A DNA stretch of 51,847 bases from Saprospiraceae bacterium (GTDB taxonomy: Bacteria; Bacteroidota; Bacteroidia; Chitinophagales; Saprospiraceae): contig JAHDBJ010000034.1 of NCBI GenBank assembly GCA_020630435.1, positions 1 to 51,847 of the forward strand, in the 5' to 3' direction. The position numbers were made by a program, and so were the translations under genes. Within the stretch, counting starts at the first letter, position 1, and every line of letters begins with the position of its first letter. Shown in pieces: positions 7,806-16,963 of this stretch. Below the pieces are notes generated by a model, which had not been told where the DNA came from, did not search any database, and saw nothing but the letters and a program-made list of their open reading frames with translations.

Positions 7806-9038
7806 ATGAAAAATCAAGAATTAATACCAAATTTATTCCGAACAGAGTTTAGTAAAGTCGTTAGTGTACTTTGCAAAACGTTTGGTATTTCCAATATACA
7901 GTTAGCTGAAGATATTGCTAGTGAAACTTTTTTGGTAGCTGCTGAAACTTGGTCCTTAAAAGGAATACCTGAAAACCCTAAGGCTTGGTTATACGCTGTT
8001 GCAAAGAATAAAACAAGGGATTTCTTTAAAAGAAAATCAATTTTCATCGAAAAGATAAAACCAACATTATCTAAAAAGCAAGAACTGATAGATAACATGG
8101 AATTGGATATGTCTGAGGAAAATATTAAAGACAGTCAACTCAAAATGTTGTTTACAGTCTGTAATCCTATCTTGTCTACTGAAGCACAAATATCTTTAGC
8201 ACTTAGAGTATTGTGCGGATTTGGGATTGAGGAGATAGCCTCAGCATTATTAACCACAAAAACCACTATTAATAAGCGTCTGCAAAGAGCAAAAACGAAA
8301 TATAGAAAGGAGAATATACAGTTGGATTTGCCATCTAAGAATGAACTTAGAGAAAGGCAGTCTAATGTATTGACTATAATCTATTTATTGTTTAATGAAG
8401 GATATTATTCATCTACAAATGAGAAAAAAATAAGAAAGAATTTGTGTTTAGAAGCCATGCGTTTACTGTATCTTTTTTTGGATCATAACAATATCTCTGA
8501 GGCAAATGCCTTGATGGCATTATTTTGTTTTCATGCTTCAAGATTTGAAGCGAGGCAAGATGAATTGGGTAGCCCTATTTTATATGATGAGCAGGATAAA
8601 AAAAGTTGGAGTCAAGAATTAATTTTGCAGGGAGAACATTATCTACATCGTTCTGCAAAGGGCGAATTGGTTTCTAAATACCATTTGGAGGCATCGATTG
8701 CTTTTTGGCATACCAAACCCGAAGAAAGTCAACAAAAATGGGAGCGTATTCTCCAGCTCTATAATCATTTATTGCAAATTGAATATTCGCCTATAGCTGC
8801 TTTAAATAGAACGTATGCTCTTGCCAAGGCGAATAGTAAAGAAGAAGCAATCAAGGAAGCCTTAAAAATAAACTTAACTAAAAATCACTTCTACCATGCG
8901 CTTCTAGGAGAACTTTATCATGGGGTAAGTAATAAACAGGCATTGGAGCAACTTCAAATGGCTTTATCACTAACAAAAACAAAAAGTGAAAAAAATATGA
9001 TCCAAATGAAGATTCGAAAAATTAAGCCTTCTTCTTAA
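7806..9038 (+). CDS. ECF42-like RNA polymerase sigma factor with C-terminal helical extension
   Basis: A 410-residue protein. Residues 1-170 are sigma-70 regions 2 and 4: LAEDIASETFLVA and NPKAWLYAVAKNKTRDFFKR (region 2), then SLALRVLCGFGIEEIASALLTTKTTINKRLQRAK (region 4 helix-turn-helix). The remaining 230 residues form the DUF6596/TPR-like extension characteristic of the ECF42 group (SNVLTIIYLLFNEGY, later ALLGELYHGVSNKQAL). ECF42 sigmas lack a classical anti-sigma, and the extension is thought to control activity; no anti-sigma gene is adjacent here. The ATG at 7806 was chosen because homologues begin near ELIPNLFRTEFSK; an upstream ATG at 7719 would run through the terminator and the YciI gene. 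Confidence 0.88.
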   Translation: MKNQELIPNLFRTEFSKVVSVLCKTFGISNIQLAEDIASETFLVAAETWSLKGIPENPKAWLYAVAKNKTRDFFKRKSIFIEKIKPTLSKKQELIDNMELDMSEENIKDSQLKMLFTVCNPILSTEAQISLALRVLCGFGIEEIASALLTTKTTINKRLQRAKTKYRKENIQLDLPSKNELRERQSNVLTIIYLLFNEGYYSSTNEKKIRKNLCLEAMRLLYLFLDHNNISEANALMALFCFHASRFEARQDELGSPILYDEQDKKSWSQELILQGEHYLHRSAKGELVSKYHLEASIAFWHTKPEESQQKWERILQLYNHLLQIEYSPIAALNRTYALAKANSKEEAIKEALKINLTKNHFYHALLGELYHGVSNKQALEQLQMALSLTKTKSEKNMIQMKIRKIKPSS

Positions 9039-9160
9039 TATTAATTTCCTATCATAGTATATTAAGCAGAATATTTGGTACATTGCGGGTTTTATAATAA
9101 TCTCTGCTCCATCAGTTGATAGATTGAGTTTAGGTAGTGAGAGTGTCAAAAAGAGAATAA

Positions 9161-10408
9161 ATGGGGTTTGAAAATTTGAAGTTAATAGAACCGATATTAA
9201 AAGCAATAGAAGAAAAAGGGTATAAAATCCCAACAAAAATTCAAAAAGAATCCATCCCTAAAATATTAAATCGTAACGATCTTTTAGGAATAGCCCAAAC
9301 AGGAACGGGAAAAACGGGTGCTTTTGCCTTGCCAATTATTCAATTAATCTTTCAGATAGATGGCAATAAGCAAAAAATGCCAAATTTAAGGGCTTTGATT
9401 TTAACGCCAACACGTGAATTAGCGATCCAAATAGATGAAAGTATAAAAGAATATAATAAGTATACCAAAATAAAACATGCGGTTATATTTGGAGGCGTCA
9501 ATCAGAATGTTCAAGTGCGAGCATTAAAGAAAGGTGTACAAATTTTAGTAGCGACACCAGGACGATTATTAGACCTGATAAATCAAGGTTTTATAAAACT
9601 AGATGATATTAAAATTTTTGTGCTTGATGAAGCTGATCGTATGTTAGACATGGGATTTATCCATGATATAAAAAAACTGGTAAAAATATTACCTATTGAG
9701 AGACAAACATTGTTTTTTTCGGCTACTATGCCTAACCATATTATAGAATTATCAAAAAAAATATTAACCAATCCAGAAAGAGTAGAAGTTACTAGGAAAT
9801 CAACTGCGGCAGAATCTGTAAAGCAGTATATTTACTATACCAATAGGAAGGATAAAACAAATCTGTTGACGCATATTATAAAAGATAAAAAAGAAGAACA
9901 AATGCTTGTTTTTGTGAGGACTAAGCATGGTGCGGATAAGCTTGTTCGGAAATTGAAAAAAATGGATCTTAGAGCCGATGCTATCCATGGAAATAAAAGC
10001 CAAAATAGAAGACAAAAAGCCTTAAAAAACTTTAAAGAAGATAAGATAAAAATATTAGTAGCAACCGATATTGCTGCAAGAGGGATAGATATATCGAAGC
10101 TTGGATATGTGATTAACTTTAATGTTCCAAATATTCCTGAAACGTATGTTCATAGAATAGGCCGTTCTGGTCGAGCTGGAGAAAAAGGGGTCGCTATATC
10201 AATTAGCGAGCCAGAGGAAAATATTTATGTGAAGGCGATTGAAAAATTAACCGAAAAGGCTTTAGAAAAGGTCAACGATCATCCCTATCCACAAACGACT
10301 AAACCCATGACGATAAAGGAAAAGAAGGAATGGAATAAAGAAAAGCAAAAAAGAAAAAGAGAATTTTTTAGTAAAAAAAGAAGTGTAAAAAGGAGAAAGA
10401 AAAAATAG
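9161..10408 (+). CDS. DEAD-box RNA helicase (RhlE-like)
   Basis: A 415-residue DEAD-box ATPase with all core motifs in order: the Q motif around GYKIPTKIQ (20-28), AQTGTGKT (45-52), PTRELA, TPGR, DEAD, SAT, ARGID and HRIGRSGRAG. It ends in a short, strongly basic tail (KEKQKRKREFFSKKRSVKRRKKK region) typical of RhlE-type proteins that bind structured RNA nonspecifically. The probable role is RNA unwinding in ribosome assembly, RNA decay or cold adaptation. It stands alone, 122 bp after the sigma gene and convergent with the next gene after 16 bp. Confidence 0.93.
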   Translation: MGFENLKLIEPILKAIEEKGYKIPTKIQKESIPKILNRNDLLGIAQTGTGKTGAFALPIIQLIFQIDGNKQKMPNLRALILTPTRELAIQIDESIKEYNKYTKIKHAVIFGGVNQNVQVRALKKGVQILVATPGRLLDLINQGFIKLDDIKIFVLDEADRMLDMGFIHDIKKLVKILPIERQTLFFSATMPNHIIELSKKILTNPERVEVTRKSTAAESVKQYIYYTNRKDKTNLLTHIIKDKKEEQMLVFVRTKHGADKLVRKLKKMDLRADAIHGNKSQNRRQKALKNFKEDKIKILVATDIAARGIDISKLGYVINFNVPNIPETYVHRIGRSGRAGEKGVAISISEPEENIYVKAIEKLTEKALEKVNDHPYPQTTKPMTIKEKKEWNKEKQKRKREFFSKKRSVKRRKKK

Positions 10409-10424
10409 GCTTATCAAAGATAAA

Positions 10425-11159
10425 CTATATTTCATCTTTCATTTGGTTCATGAGTTGTCGCCACAAATTGAAAGGAAATTGTCCTTCTTTAGAGTCTTTA
10501 TGTGGAGCATTTCTAATGGAGTAACAACTGTAGTCTGCTGTAAATTCCCAGCCTAATGCTGTTTCGACCCATTGATATTTCTCTTTTATATGGCAAGGTG
10601 CTAAGTAATCAGTATTGTCAATATTTAATTCATTTAAAACAACTTCAGCCTGTTTAGATAACACCAATCTATGCTCATTATCTTCTCCTCCAAATCCTAC
10701 AAAATCTTTTAAAAGTAGAAGAGGGATAAGAGAGTCTTTCCATTGATTATCGTATTTTTTGATTTGTTTTAATATTAGTAAAAATTCACTATATCGGAGA
10801 CAATATGGATGCCATCTAGCACAATCTCGCCACCCCAAAAGATATTCATTATCATTATGATATAAAAAAAGATTAATAGTGCTACCAGATATGTCAGGAT
10901 GGAATTCTATTAGCAACTCAAAATTTTTTAATATAAAAACAAAATGAACGGAAAGGTGTTGTATTTTGTACTTTCTACCTTTATATTCCCCTTCTTCTTC
11001 ATCCACGGCTGTTTCAAAATTCTTATTAAGCTCATTTATAAGTTGTAACGGAATGTCCTTGTTTATTTCTCTTATGATCTCTCTTTCTTCATTCCATATG
11101 ATACCTTCCAGAGCCAAGTATAATTGCCAAAAATCTTGTATTTCAAATGCCTTATTCAT
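10425..11159 (-). CDS. Uncharacterised protein downstream of DUF4269 gene
   Basis: I do not recognise this family. The 244-residue protein (ATG at 11159; a TTG two codons earlier is possible) is soluble, acidic and rich in aromatic residues, with no signal peptide or membrane segment. Visible blocks are FVGFGGEDNEHRL (about 155-167), WRDCARWHPYCLR (about 113-125) and a C-terminal GWEFTADYSCYSIRNAPH. The gene begins 6 bp after the stop of the DUF4269 gene, so the two are probably translated together, and their products may interact. The size and position resemble immunity or antitoxin partners, but nothing in the sequence proves that. Confidence 0.75.
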   Translation of the reverse strand: MNKAFEIQDFWQLYLALEGIIWNEEREIIREINKDIPLQLINELNKNFETAVDEEEGEYKGRKYKIQHLSVHFVFILKNFELLIEFHPDISGSTINLFLYHNDNEYLLGWRDCARWHPYCLRYSEFLLILKQIKKYDNQWKDSLIPLLLLKDFVGFGGEDNEHRLVLSKQAEVVLNELNIDNTDYLAPCHIKEKYQWVETALGWEFTADYSCYSIRNAPHKDSKEGQFPFNLWRQLMNQMKDEI

Positions 11160-11165
11160 ATCCAA

Positions 11166-11684
11166 TTATAGTTTTAGTGTGAGTAAAGTCTTGTAAGGAT
11201 CTCCTTGTAAGTGTAAAAGTTTTGCAAAGGCAGGTTCTGTTTTCATTCCTTGTTTTTTCAATTCAATGACTTCTTGTTTAAATGCTTGTCCTTGGGATTG
11301 AAGTATTTGGTATTCTATAAGCATATGCTGATAAGCTAACTGACTTTTAGTTGGCCGATTTTGAGCAAAAAATTCTATTGGGAAGGAAAATGTATTGAAT
11401 CGTATTATTGTAGTATCGATAGTTCCAATAGTCTTTTGAGTAATACTAAAACCCTCCTCTTGAGCATAGTATTTGGATACGATATCAATAAAATTTTGAT
11501 GTTTTTTACAAGAACAAATAATATCTAAATCACTTCCAGGGATGTCAATCTCAATAGGGATTGTACCGACTAGAATAGGCTTAAATGCTACTAGATTTTC
11601 AAATATTTGCAGCCTCTTTAAGACTTGATATGCTTCTCGTTGACGTTTATTTCCATTTTTTAAATAACTTATTCCCTCAAACAT
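11166..11684 (-). CDS. DUF4269 family protein, nucleotidyltransferase-like
   Basis: A 172-residue protein matching DUF4269. It carries the pol-beta nucleotidyltransferase signature: a Gly-Thr (G40-T41), a spacer, then GSDLDI giving D52 and D54, and a later acidic strand residue E104 in FPIEFFAQ, the usual third metal ligand. It therefore probably retains catalytic geometry for transferring NMP to a protein, RNA or small molecule; no target is known to me. Its start overlaps the upstream membrane protein gene by 8 bp and the unknown gene follows after 6 bp, making a tight three-gene unit. Confidence 0.85.
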   Translation of the reverse strand: MFEGISYLKNGNKRQREAYQVLKRLQIFENLVAFKPILVGTIPIEIDIPGSDLDIICSCKKHQNFIDIVSKYYAQEEGFSITQKTIGTIDTTIIRFNTFSFPIEFFAQNRPTKSQLAYQHMLIEYQILQSQGQAFKQEVIELKKQGMKTEPAFAKLLHLQGDPYKTLLTLKL

Positions 11685-12216
11685 TTTTAGAACGATTTTT
11701 ATAAAAATAGTAGATGTAGACCAAACTCAAAGAAAGTACTAATAGTAATGTCATTACGAGAGCTATCCATTTAAAAAAAGTAAAGGTGCTGCCAATAGTT
11801 GTTTGAAAGGAGGTAATAGACGGATAGCTTTTTAGCATACCCAAGGTATTGAAATTTTCACAGAAATCCAGCAACATAATTAACAATGGGCAGACCACTA
11901 AGTATTTAAATTTCGGGATAATTTTTCTTATCAAAGAAAATAAAATAAGCATGAGCAAGCCTCCATAAACAAATGGGTACATCATATCTATCTTACCAGT
12001 GACAAGCCTGTGAATTTGCCGACCTTCTGCATTTAACGTTTTAAAATAGTCTATTGCTTCTTGATGGGTATAATATGGTTTAAGGTCAATAAAATTGACT
12101 GTTTCTCCCGCAGCATTACTCATTTTAATTTGATGTAAGGGGAAAATAAAAAACGTAAAAACCATCAGTAATGCAAAAAATAACTCTGCAGCAATTTTAA
12201 GATATTTCGTATTCAT
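11677..12216 (-). CDS. Hypothetical integral membrane protein
   Basis: A 179-residue protein with about four hydrophobic segments: residues 8-28, 79-98, 104-122 and 148-172. A soluble loop of about 50 residues between the first two (containing FIDLKPYYTHQEAIDYFKTLNAEGRQIH) would face the periplasm if the N-terminus is cytoplasmic. I do not recognise the family. The ATG at 12216 lies 9 bp downstream of the giant amidohydrolase gene on the same strand, and its 3' end overlaps the DUF4269 gene by 8 bp. It may anchor or sense for the two cytoplasmic proteins encoded after it; that is inference. Confidence 0.8.
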   Translation of the reverse strand: MNTKYLKIAAELFFALLMVFTFFIFPLHQIKMSNAAGETVNFIDLKPYYTHQEAIDYFKTLNAEGRQIHRLVTGKIDMMYPFVYGGLLMLILFSLIRKIIPKFKYLVVCPLLIMLLDFCENFNTLGMLKSYPSITSFQTTIGSTFTFFKWIALVMTLLLVLSLSLVYIYYFYKNRSKNV

Positions 12217-12225
12217 ATAAACAAC

Positions 12226-15200
12226 CTAATGTCTACAACCACATTGCGGCTTCATAATACTATTGGTTTCCATATGCCAAGGAAAATCTTGATTATATTT
12301 GGACAATTCCCAGTAAAACTTGCTACGTTTTTTATCATAATTCCCAACTTCATTCATTGTACTGACATCATACAATCGCCCATTTAACATAGTGTATTCA
12401 ATGGTTTCAGTATTGTGGATGTCATCTAGTGGGTTTTTATCCAAAATAATTAAATCGGCTAGTTTACCAACTTTCAAAGAACCGATTTCCTTTTCCATGC
12501 CAAGATAAATCGCACCATTCATTGTAGCTGCTCTTAAGGTCTGATGATTACTCATTCCTCCTTGTGCAAACATCCAAAACTCCCAATGTGCCCCTAGTCC
12601 TTGAAGCTGTCCATGAGAACCTAAATTGATATTAACACCAGCATCTTGAAGTTTATTACAAGATTGAGAGACTAAAATATGCCCATTTTCATATTCCTCA
12701 TCAGGAACCATTGTTCGGTGTCTAGAACGACTGTCAATAATCGCTCTAGGTGTATATTTCAGAAGATGTTCTTTTTCCCAAACATTCGTTTTTTGATAAT
12801 AATAATATTCTCCATTCATCCCACCATAATTTACGATTAGGGTAGGGGTATTATGGGCTTTTGTTGCTTTCCAAACTTCAATAACATCCTTATAAATTGG
12901 AGCAATGGGGATATTATGTTCTACGCCTGTATGTCCATCAATTACTTGAGTCATATTATGAAAAAAGGTAGAGCCTCCTTCGGGCATGACGAGTATATCT
13001 AGTTCTCGTGCTGCTTGTATAACTTGTTGTCGCTGATCTCTACGAGGTTGGTTATAACTTTTAACCGAAAATGCACCATAGGCTTTTGTTCGTCGAAGAG
13101 CAGATTTGGCATCGTCCAAACTATTAATAACAGCTTTAAAATCACCATCCGCACCATACAAAATTACTCCAGTTGAATAGAGCCTAGGGCCAACCATTTT
13201 TCCAGATTTTATCATTTCAGAATGAGAAAATATCATTTCCGAATTGGAGGAAGGATCATGACACGTCGTAACTCCATAGGCTAAGTTTGCGTAGTATTCC
13301 CATTGTTTTTGTGGGCTAAGTCCTAGTCGGAAATTACCTAAATGAGCATGAACATCAACAAAACCAGGAAGAATAGTTTTCCCTGTAACATCCATTGTTT
13401 TTGTACCAGCAGGAATGTCCAACTCACTGGCTTGACCTATTGATACGATTTTATTATTTTCTATTAAGATAGTGCCATTCTCAATCACTTCGTCTCCTTC
13501 CATTGTAATGATTCTTGCTCCTTTTAGAGCTATTTTACCTTTGGGCTTATCACTACTCAATTGTAATTTAATTTTTACTCCTACTGTATCAAGTGGGGGG
13601 ACAGAATCTCTAGCTCCTTCTAGGAATAGAAAACGATCCGTCAATTCATCTGTATAATATTCGTTGCCAAGCGTCCAATGTATTTTTTTACTATCTGCTG
13701 ACCAATGAAGATTGATGCCTGCGTCTTTTGCGACTTGAGCCACAGGAACGGCCTTGGTTTTAGCACTTAAACCGATTGGTTTCCCTGATTTAGGCATTGG
13801 TGCAACATATACTTTATACAATTCACTAAAAGCAATCCATTTATTGTCGGGGCTAGGAACAAATTGATTGGTATATTTTGTATTGAAAATGGTTTTTTCC
13901 TCATGTCCATTTAAATCGACACTTTTAAATGCTTTTTTGGGGCTTCCAAAAAGATAACCTCCTGTGTTGAATTGAATTCTTTTATCATCAGGTGTGAATC
14001 GAGGGTTTTCGCCTAGTGGCGTAATGAATTTTGCTTGACCTCCACTCGCTGAAATGGTATAAATACCTGGTTTTTTAGTATGTGAAAAACCTTGTTGATG
14101 GTTACCACTTTCTTTTCTAAAAACGATGGTTCTACCATTATTTGAAAATCGAGGTGTTCGGTAGATTCCTTTCTTTTGCGTGAGTTTTGTAGAACGTTTA
14201 CTTCCTATATCTATTTTATGAATATTACCCATTTCCTCATCATTCCATGTTACATATACGAGCTGACGACCATCGGGCGAAAATGAAGGCTCAAACTCAA
14301 AATCTGTACTTTTTGTTAATCGACTAGGCTTTCCATTTGGTAGATTCATTTTCCAAAGATGTCCTACTGCACTAAAAACAAGTGTTTTACCATCAGGTGA
14401 AGTTTGTGCATGACGAATCACATGAACATTAAACTCATCGGCATCTACTTTATTCTCAAACAGGACGGTTTCTTGCACTTTTATATTTACATCGACGGAG
14501 AAAGGAATTTCTTTAGCCTTTGCATTTTGAACGTCCACTTTCCATATTTTACCTTTTCCCCAAATAACAATATGTCGATCGTCAGGTGTCCAGTCAAAGC
14601 CTGTATAAGCACCAAAAATTGCCCATGCTTCTTGTTGATCTTTACTCAAACCATCAAAAATAGGCCATTCTTCTCCAGACTCTAAATCGTGTAAGAAAAG
14701 GACTGATTTTGTTCTTACCCGTTTTATAAATGCCATTAATTTCCCATTATTAGAAATCTGAGGACGGATAGCACCACCAGCACTTCCTGTGACTCTTTCC
14801 TCTTTATCTTTTTCTATATCATAGCGTTTTATCACATATATTTGGCTGTTAGGATCTTTATTATATTTAAAAAAACCACCAGGATACATATCTTCACTAA
14901 AATAAATATACTTACCGTCAGGAGATATACAAGGTTCATTGACGTCTTGTTGGTCATTTTTTCGTTTGGTCATTTGAACACCTTCACCACCACTAAGATG
15001 ATACATCCACATTTCTCCAGCTCCTAGAGAACGCCTAGAGGTGAAATGTTTTCGAGCGACTATATAATCGCCATCAGGCATCCAATAAGGATTATTCAAT
15101 AAACGAAATTTTTCTTTCGTTACAGCTTTAGGATTAGAACCATCTATATCCATTATCCAAATATTATCACCACCACCTCTATCACTTGTGAAAGCTATTT

Positions 15201-15501
15201 TTTTACCATTAGGACTGAATCGGGGTTGGACATCATAGGGGATTCCACCAGAAAGTAATTTCGCTTTACCACCTGTAATGGGCATAGAATAGATATCTCC
15301 CATCATATCAAAAACGATGGTTTGACCATCAGGACTAACATCTAGACTCATCCAAGTTCCTTCATTAGTGTTGAAAGAGACTTCTTTTAATTGACCAGGA
15401 GGGTTGGCGACATCCCATTCTGGTTTTTTATCTTTTTTTTGTGAAAGTAGTATAAATGGAGAAAGGAAGATTAAAGTAGTAATTATAAGTAATCTCAACA
15501 T
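12226..15501 (-). CDS. Secreted amidohydrolase with N-terminal TolB/WD40-like beta-propeller
   Basis: A 1091-residue exported protein. Residues 1-20 are a signal peptide ending near LLSQ. About 40-650 is a run of PD40/TolB-type blades, recognisable by repeated 'SPDGK' turns (SPNGKKIAFTSDRGG, SPDGRQLVYVTW and others), resembling the tricorn protease propeller. About 660-1060 is an amidohydrolase TIM barrel with the HxH metal motif at H718 and H720 (VDVHAHLG) and the closing KLADLIILDKNP. It ends in an unusual Cys-rich tail (QCGCRH). Such fusions are thought to hydrolyse cyclic amides or peptides in the periplasm, with the propeller gating access; the substrate is unknown. A terminator separates it from the sigma/anti-sigma genes upstream. 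Confidence 0.9.
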   Translation of the reverse strand: MLRLLIITTLIFLSPFILLSQKKDKKPEWDVANPPGQLKEVSFNTNEGTWMSLDVSPDGQTIVFDMMGDIYSMPITGGKAKLLSGGIPYDVQPRFSPNGKKIAFTSDRGGGDNIWIMDIDGSNPKAVTKEKFRLLNNPYWMPDGDYIVARKHFTSRRSLGAGEMWMYHLSGGEGVQMTKRKNDQQDVNEPCISPDGKYIYFSEDMYPGGFFKYNKDPNSQIYVIKRYDIEKDKEERVTGSAGGAIRPQISNNGKLMAFIKRVRTKSVLFLHDLESGEEWPIFDGLSKDQQEAWAIFGAYTGFDWTPDDRHIVIWGKGKIWKVDVQNAKAKEIPFSVDVNIKVQETVLFENKVDADEFNVHVIRHAQTSPDGKTLVFSAVGHLWKMNLPNGKPSRLTKSTDFEFEPSFSPDGRQLVYVTWNDEEMGNIHKIDIGSKRSTKLTQKKGIYRTPRFSNNGRTIVFRKESGNHQQGFSHTKKPGIYTISASGGQAKFITPLGENPRFTPDDKRIQFNTGGYLFGSPKKAFKSVDLNGHEEKTIFNTKYTNQFVPSPDNKWIAFSELYKVYVAPMPKSGKPIGLSAKTKAVPVAQVAKDAGINLHWSADSKKIHWTLGNEYYTDELTDRFLFLEGARDSVPPLDTVGVKIKLQLSSDKPKGKIALKGARIITMEGDEVIENGTILIENNKIVSIGQASELDIPAGTKTMDVTGKTILPGFVDVHAHLGNFRLGLSPQKQWEYYANLAYGVTTCHDPSSNSEMIFSHSEMIKSGKMVGPRLYSTGVILYGADGDFKAVINSLDDAKSALRRTKAYGAFSVKSYNQPRRDQRQQVIQAARELDILVMPEGGSTFFHNMTQVIDGHTGVEHNIPIAPIYKDVIEVWKATKAHNTPTLIVNYGGMNGEYYYYQKTNVWEKEHLLKYTPRAIIDSRSRHRTMVPDEEYENGHILVSQSCNKLQDAGVNINLGSHGQLQGLGAHWEFWMFAQGGMSNHQTLRAATMNGAIYLGMEKEIGSLKVGKLADLIILDKNPLDDIHNTETIEYTMLNGRLYDVSTMNEVGNYDKKRSKFYWELSKYNQDFPWHMETNSIMKPQCGCRH

Positions 15502-15568
15502 GATTATGGCGTTTAATAAGTGATAATCTTATCTGCAAATATACTATTTTATAGTGTGTTGATAGTAG

Positions 15569-15601
15569 AAAAGGATAACAATTTCAAATTGTCATCCTTT
15601 T
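15569..15601 (-). terminator. Intrinsic terminator after the ECF sigma/anti-sigma operon
   Basis: A 16-bp arm (15569-15584) faces a complementary arm (15586-15601) with one mismatch in DNA that becomes a G-U pair in minus-strand RNA. The 3' arm ends in CCTTTTC on the minus strand. It lies 32 bp after the anti-sigma stop and 68 bp before the amidohydrolase start, separating the two transcription units. Confidence 0.7.
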
Positions 15602-15632
15602 CTGCTTGAACCAAAATGTATTAATAAAGCTA

Positions 15633-16382
15633 TTATAATTTTTTTAAAACTTTTACGGCTTCTTGATGTTTATAGCTTTTCTGTTCTATAATTTCTTGTA
15701 AAATTTTCTTTGCATTATCATTTTGTTTTAGTTTTAATAGGACACCAGCTTTGTACCATTTTGCTTTATCTGCTGCAAATGCTCTTGAATTGATGATTTC
15801 ATCAAAGTTTTTTAAACTTTTATTATACTTTTCTAATTCAAAATTAGTTACGCCTAGAATTAACCTCATTTCTTGATCTTCAGGGTATTTATCAAGAAAT
15901 TGTTCTATTTTAGGAAGCGCAGTAACATATTGTTTTTGGTCAAATAATTTTCTGATTTCATTGGCTTTTTTAGGTTTTTCTTCATCTCCCCGCATAGTAT
16001 AACTTGGTAAATCATGCGTATGAAATGCTTGATAAGGAGGAGAAGGTGTAAATTGAGTGACTAGCCACCAGATGCCTACAGAGAGACCAATTACGGACGC
16101 TGCAATTTTAAGGTAGTTAATTAGTGATACCCTTTTCGCTGTACTAGGTTTTTGAGTATTTAAAGTCTTTTGACTTTTCTCCCTTCTGATTTCACTTAAT
16201 GTATGTTTGAGTTCTGGCTCATCACTCAACATATACTTAAGCTCTTGCTCAAGAAAAACAAGTTCTTGTAAAGAAGGGTCTTCTTGCATTTGTTGTTTAA
16301 AGACTTCTAATTCTTTTCCTTCAAGTTGACCAGTGAGATACAACTGAATTTGATTATATTTTTCTATCTCTTCTTGGTTCAT
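15633..16382 (-). CDS. Membrane-anchored anti-sigma-like protein with periplasmic TPR domain
   Basis: A 249-residue protein. The N-terminal 80 residues (EKYNQIQLYLTGQL, then EDPSLQELVFLEQEL) resemble the cytoplasmic zinc-less anti-sigma domain of Bacteroidota. One membrane segment follows at about 87-108 (IAASVIGLSVGIWWLV). The C-terminal 110 residues are TPR-like helices (EIRKLFDQKQYVTALPKIEQFL, FELEKYNKSLKNFDEII). Its ATG overlaps the sigma stop codon (ATGA), so translation is coupled, as expected for a sigma/anti-sigma pair. The probable role is to hold the sigma factor at the inner membrane until the TPR domain perceives an envelope signal. Confidence 0.82.
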   Translation of the reverse strand: MNQEEIEKYNQIQLYLTGQLEGKELEVFKQQMQEDPSLQELVFLEQELKYMLSDEPELKHTLSEIRREKSQKTLNTQKPSTAKRVSLINYLKIAASVIGLSVGIWWLVTQFTPSPPYQAFHTHDLPSYTMRGDEEKPKKANEIRKLFDQKQYVTALPKIEQFLDKYPEDQEMRLILGVTNFELEKYNKSLKNFDEIINSRAFAADKAKWYKAGVLLKLKQNDNAKKILQEIIEQKSYKHQEAVKVLKKL

Positions 16383-16963
16383 TTTATTTTTTTCTTATGA
16401 GATAATTCCGTATAAACAGGATCTTCTTGAATTGTTTTAATAAGATGTTTTTGACATTTATATTTTTCTTTTTTAGCGACTAAATCGTTTAAATATCCAA
16501 CTTCTTTAGCAATGATTTTAAAACTATTACCATTAAAAAATAGTGTGAGTAATCGTTTACATTTATCGCTTAGAAGACTAAATTTTTGTTTATAAAGTGC
16601 TATCTGTTCAAATTCACTATATGTCTTTTCTAAGTTAGTGTCACTTATATATTTGTGATCATCCTGAATTGTAACCTCCGATCTGTATTTTTTTTGCATT
16701 TCATTTAACCAGAGGTTTCTACAAATAGCATAAAGTAGGGTATAAAACGCAGAATAAAGAGAAAAATCTTTCCTCCTTGCTTTTTTTAAAATGACCATTA
16801 AACCTTCTTGGAAAATTTCCCATGCATCTTCTTTGCTACCACCATTTTTTTTGATTAAAGCTTCTATTCTAAATAGAAAGTCATCATAAATTTTTTCAAT
16901 AATTTTTTTATCATTGTTTAATAAACCTTCTAAATAATTGATATTATTTCGATTTTTACTCAT
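16379..16963 (-). CDS. ECF-type RNA polymerase sigma factor
   Basis: A 194-residue sigma factor. Region 2 covers about 15-85 (DAWEIFQEGLMVILKKARRKDF, then FYTLLYAICRNLWLNEMQKKYR). Region 4 covers about 125-175 (LSDKCKRLLTLFFNGNSFKIIAKEVGY, the helix-turn-helix). It belongs to the low-similarity ECF sigmas common in Bacteroidota and is probably controlled by the TPR anti-sigma that overlaps it by 4 bp. The upstream 372-bp gap contains a 15-bp palindrome 20 bp before the start, a possible autoregulatory site. The regulon cannot be inferred. Confidence 0.85.
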   Translation of the reverse strand: MSKNRNNINYLEGLLNNDKKIIEKIYDDFLFRIEALIKKNGGSKEDAWEIFQEGLMVILKKARRKDFSLYSAFYTLLYAICRNLWLNEMQKKYRSEVTIQDDHKYISDTNLEKTYSEFEQIALYKQKFSLLSDKCKRLLTLFFNGNSFKIIAKEVGYLNDLVAKKEKYKCQKHLIKTIQEDPVYTELSHKKKIK

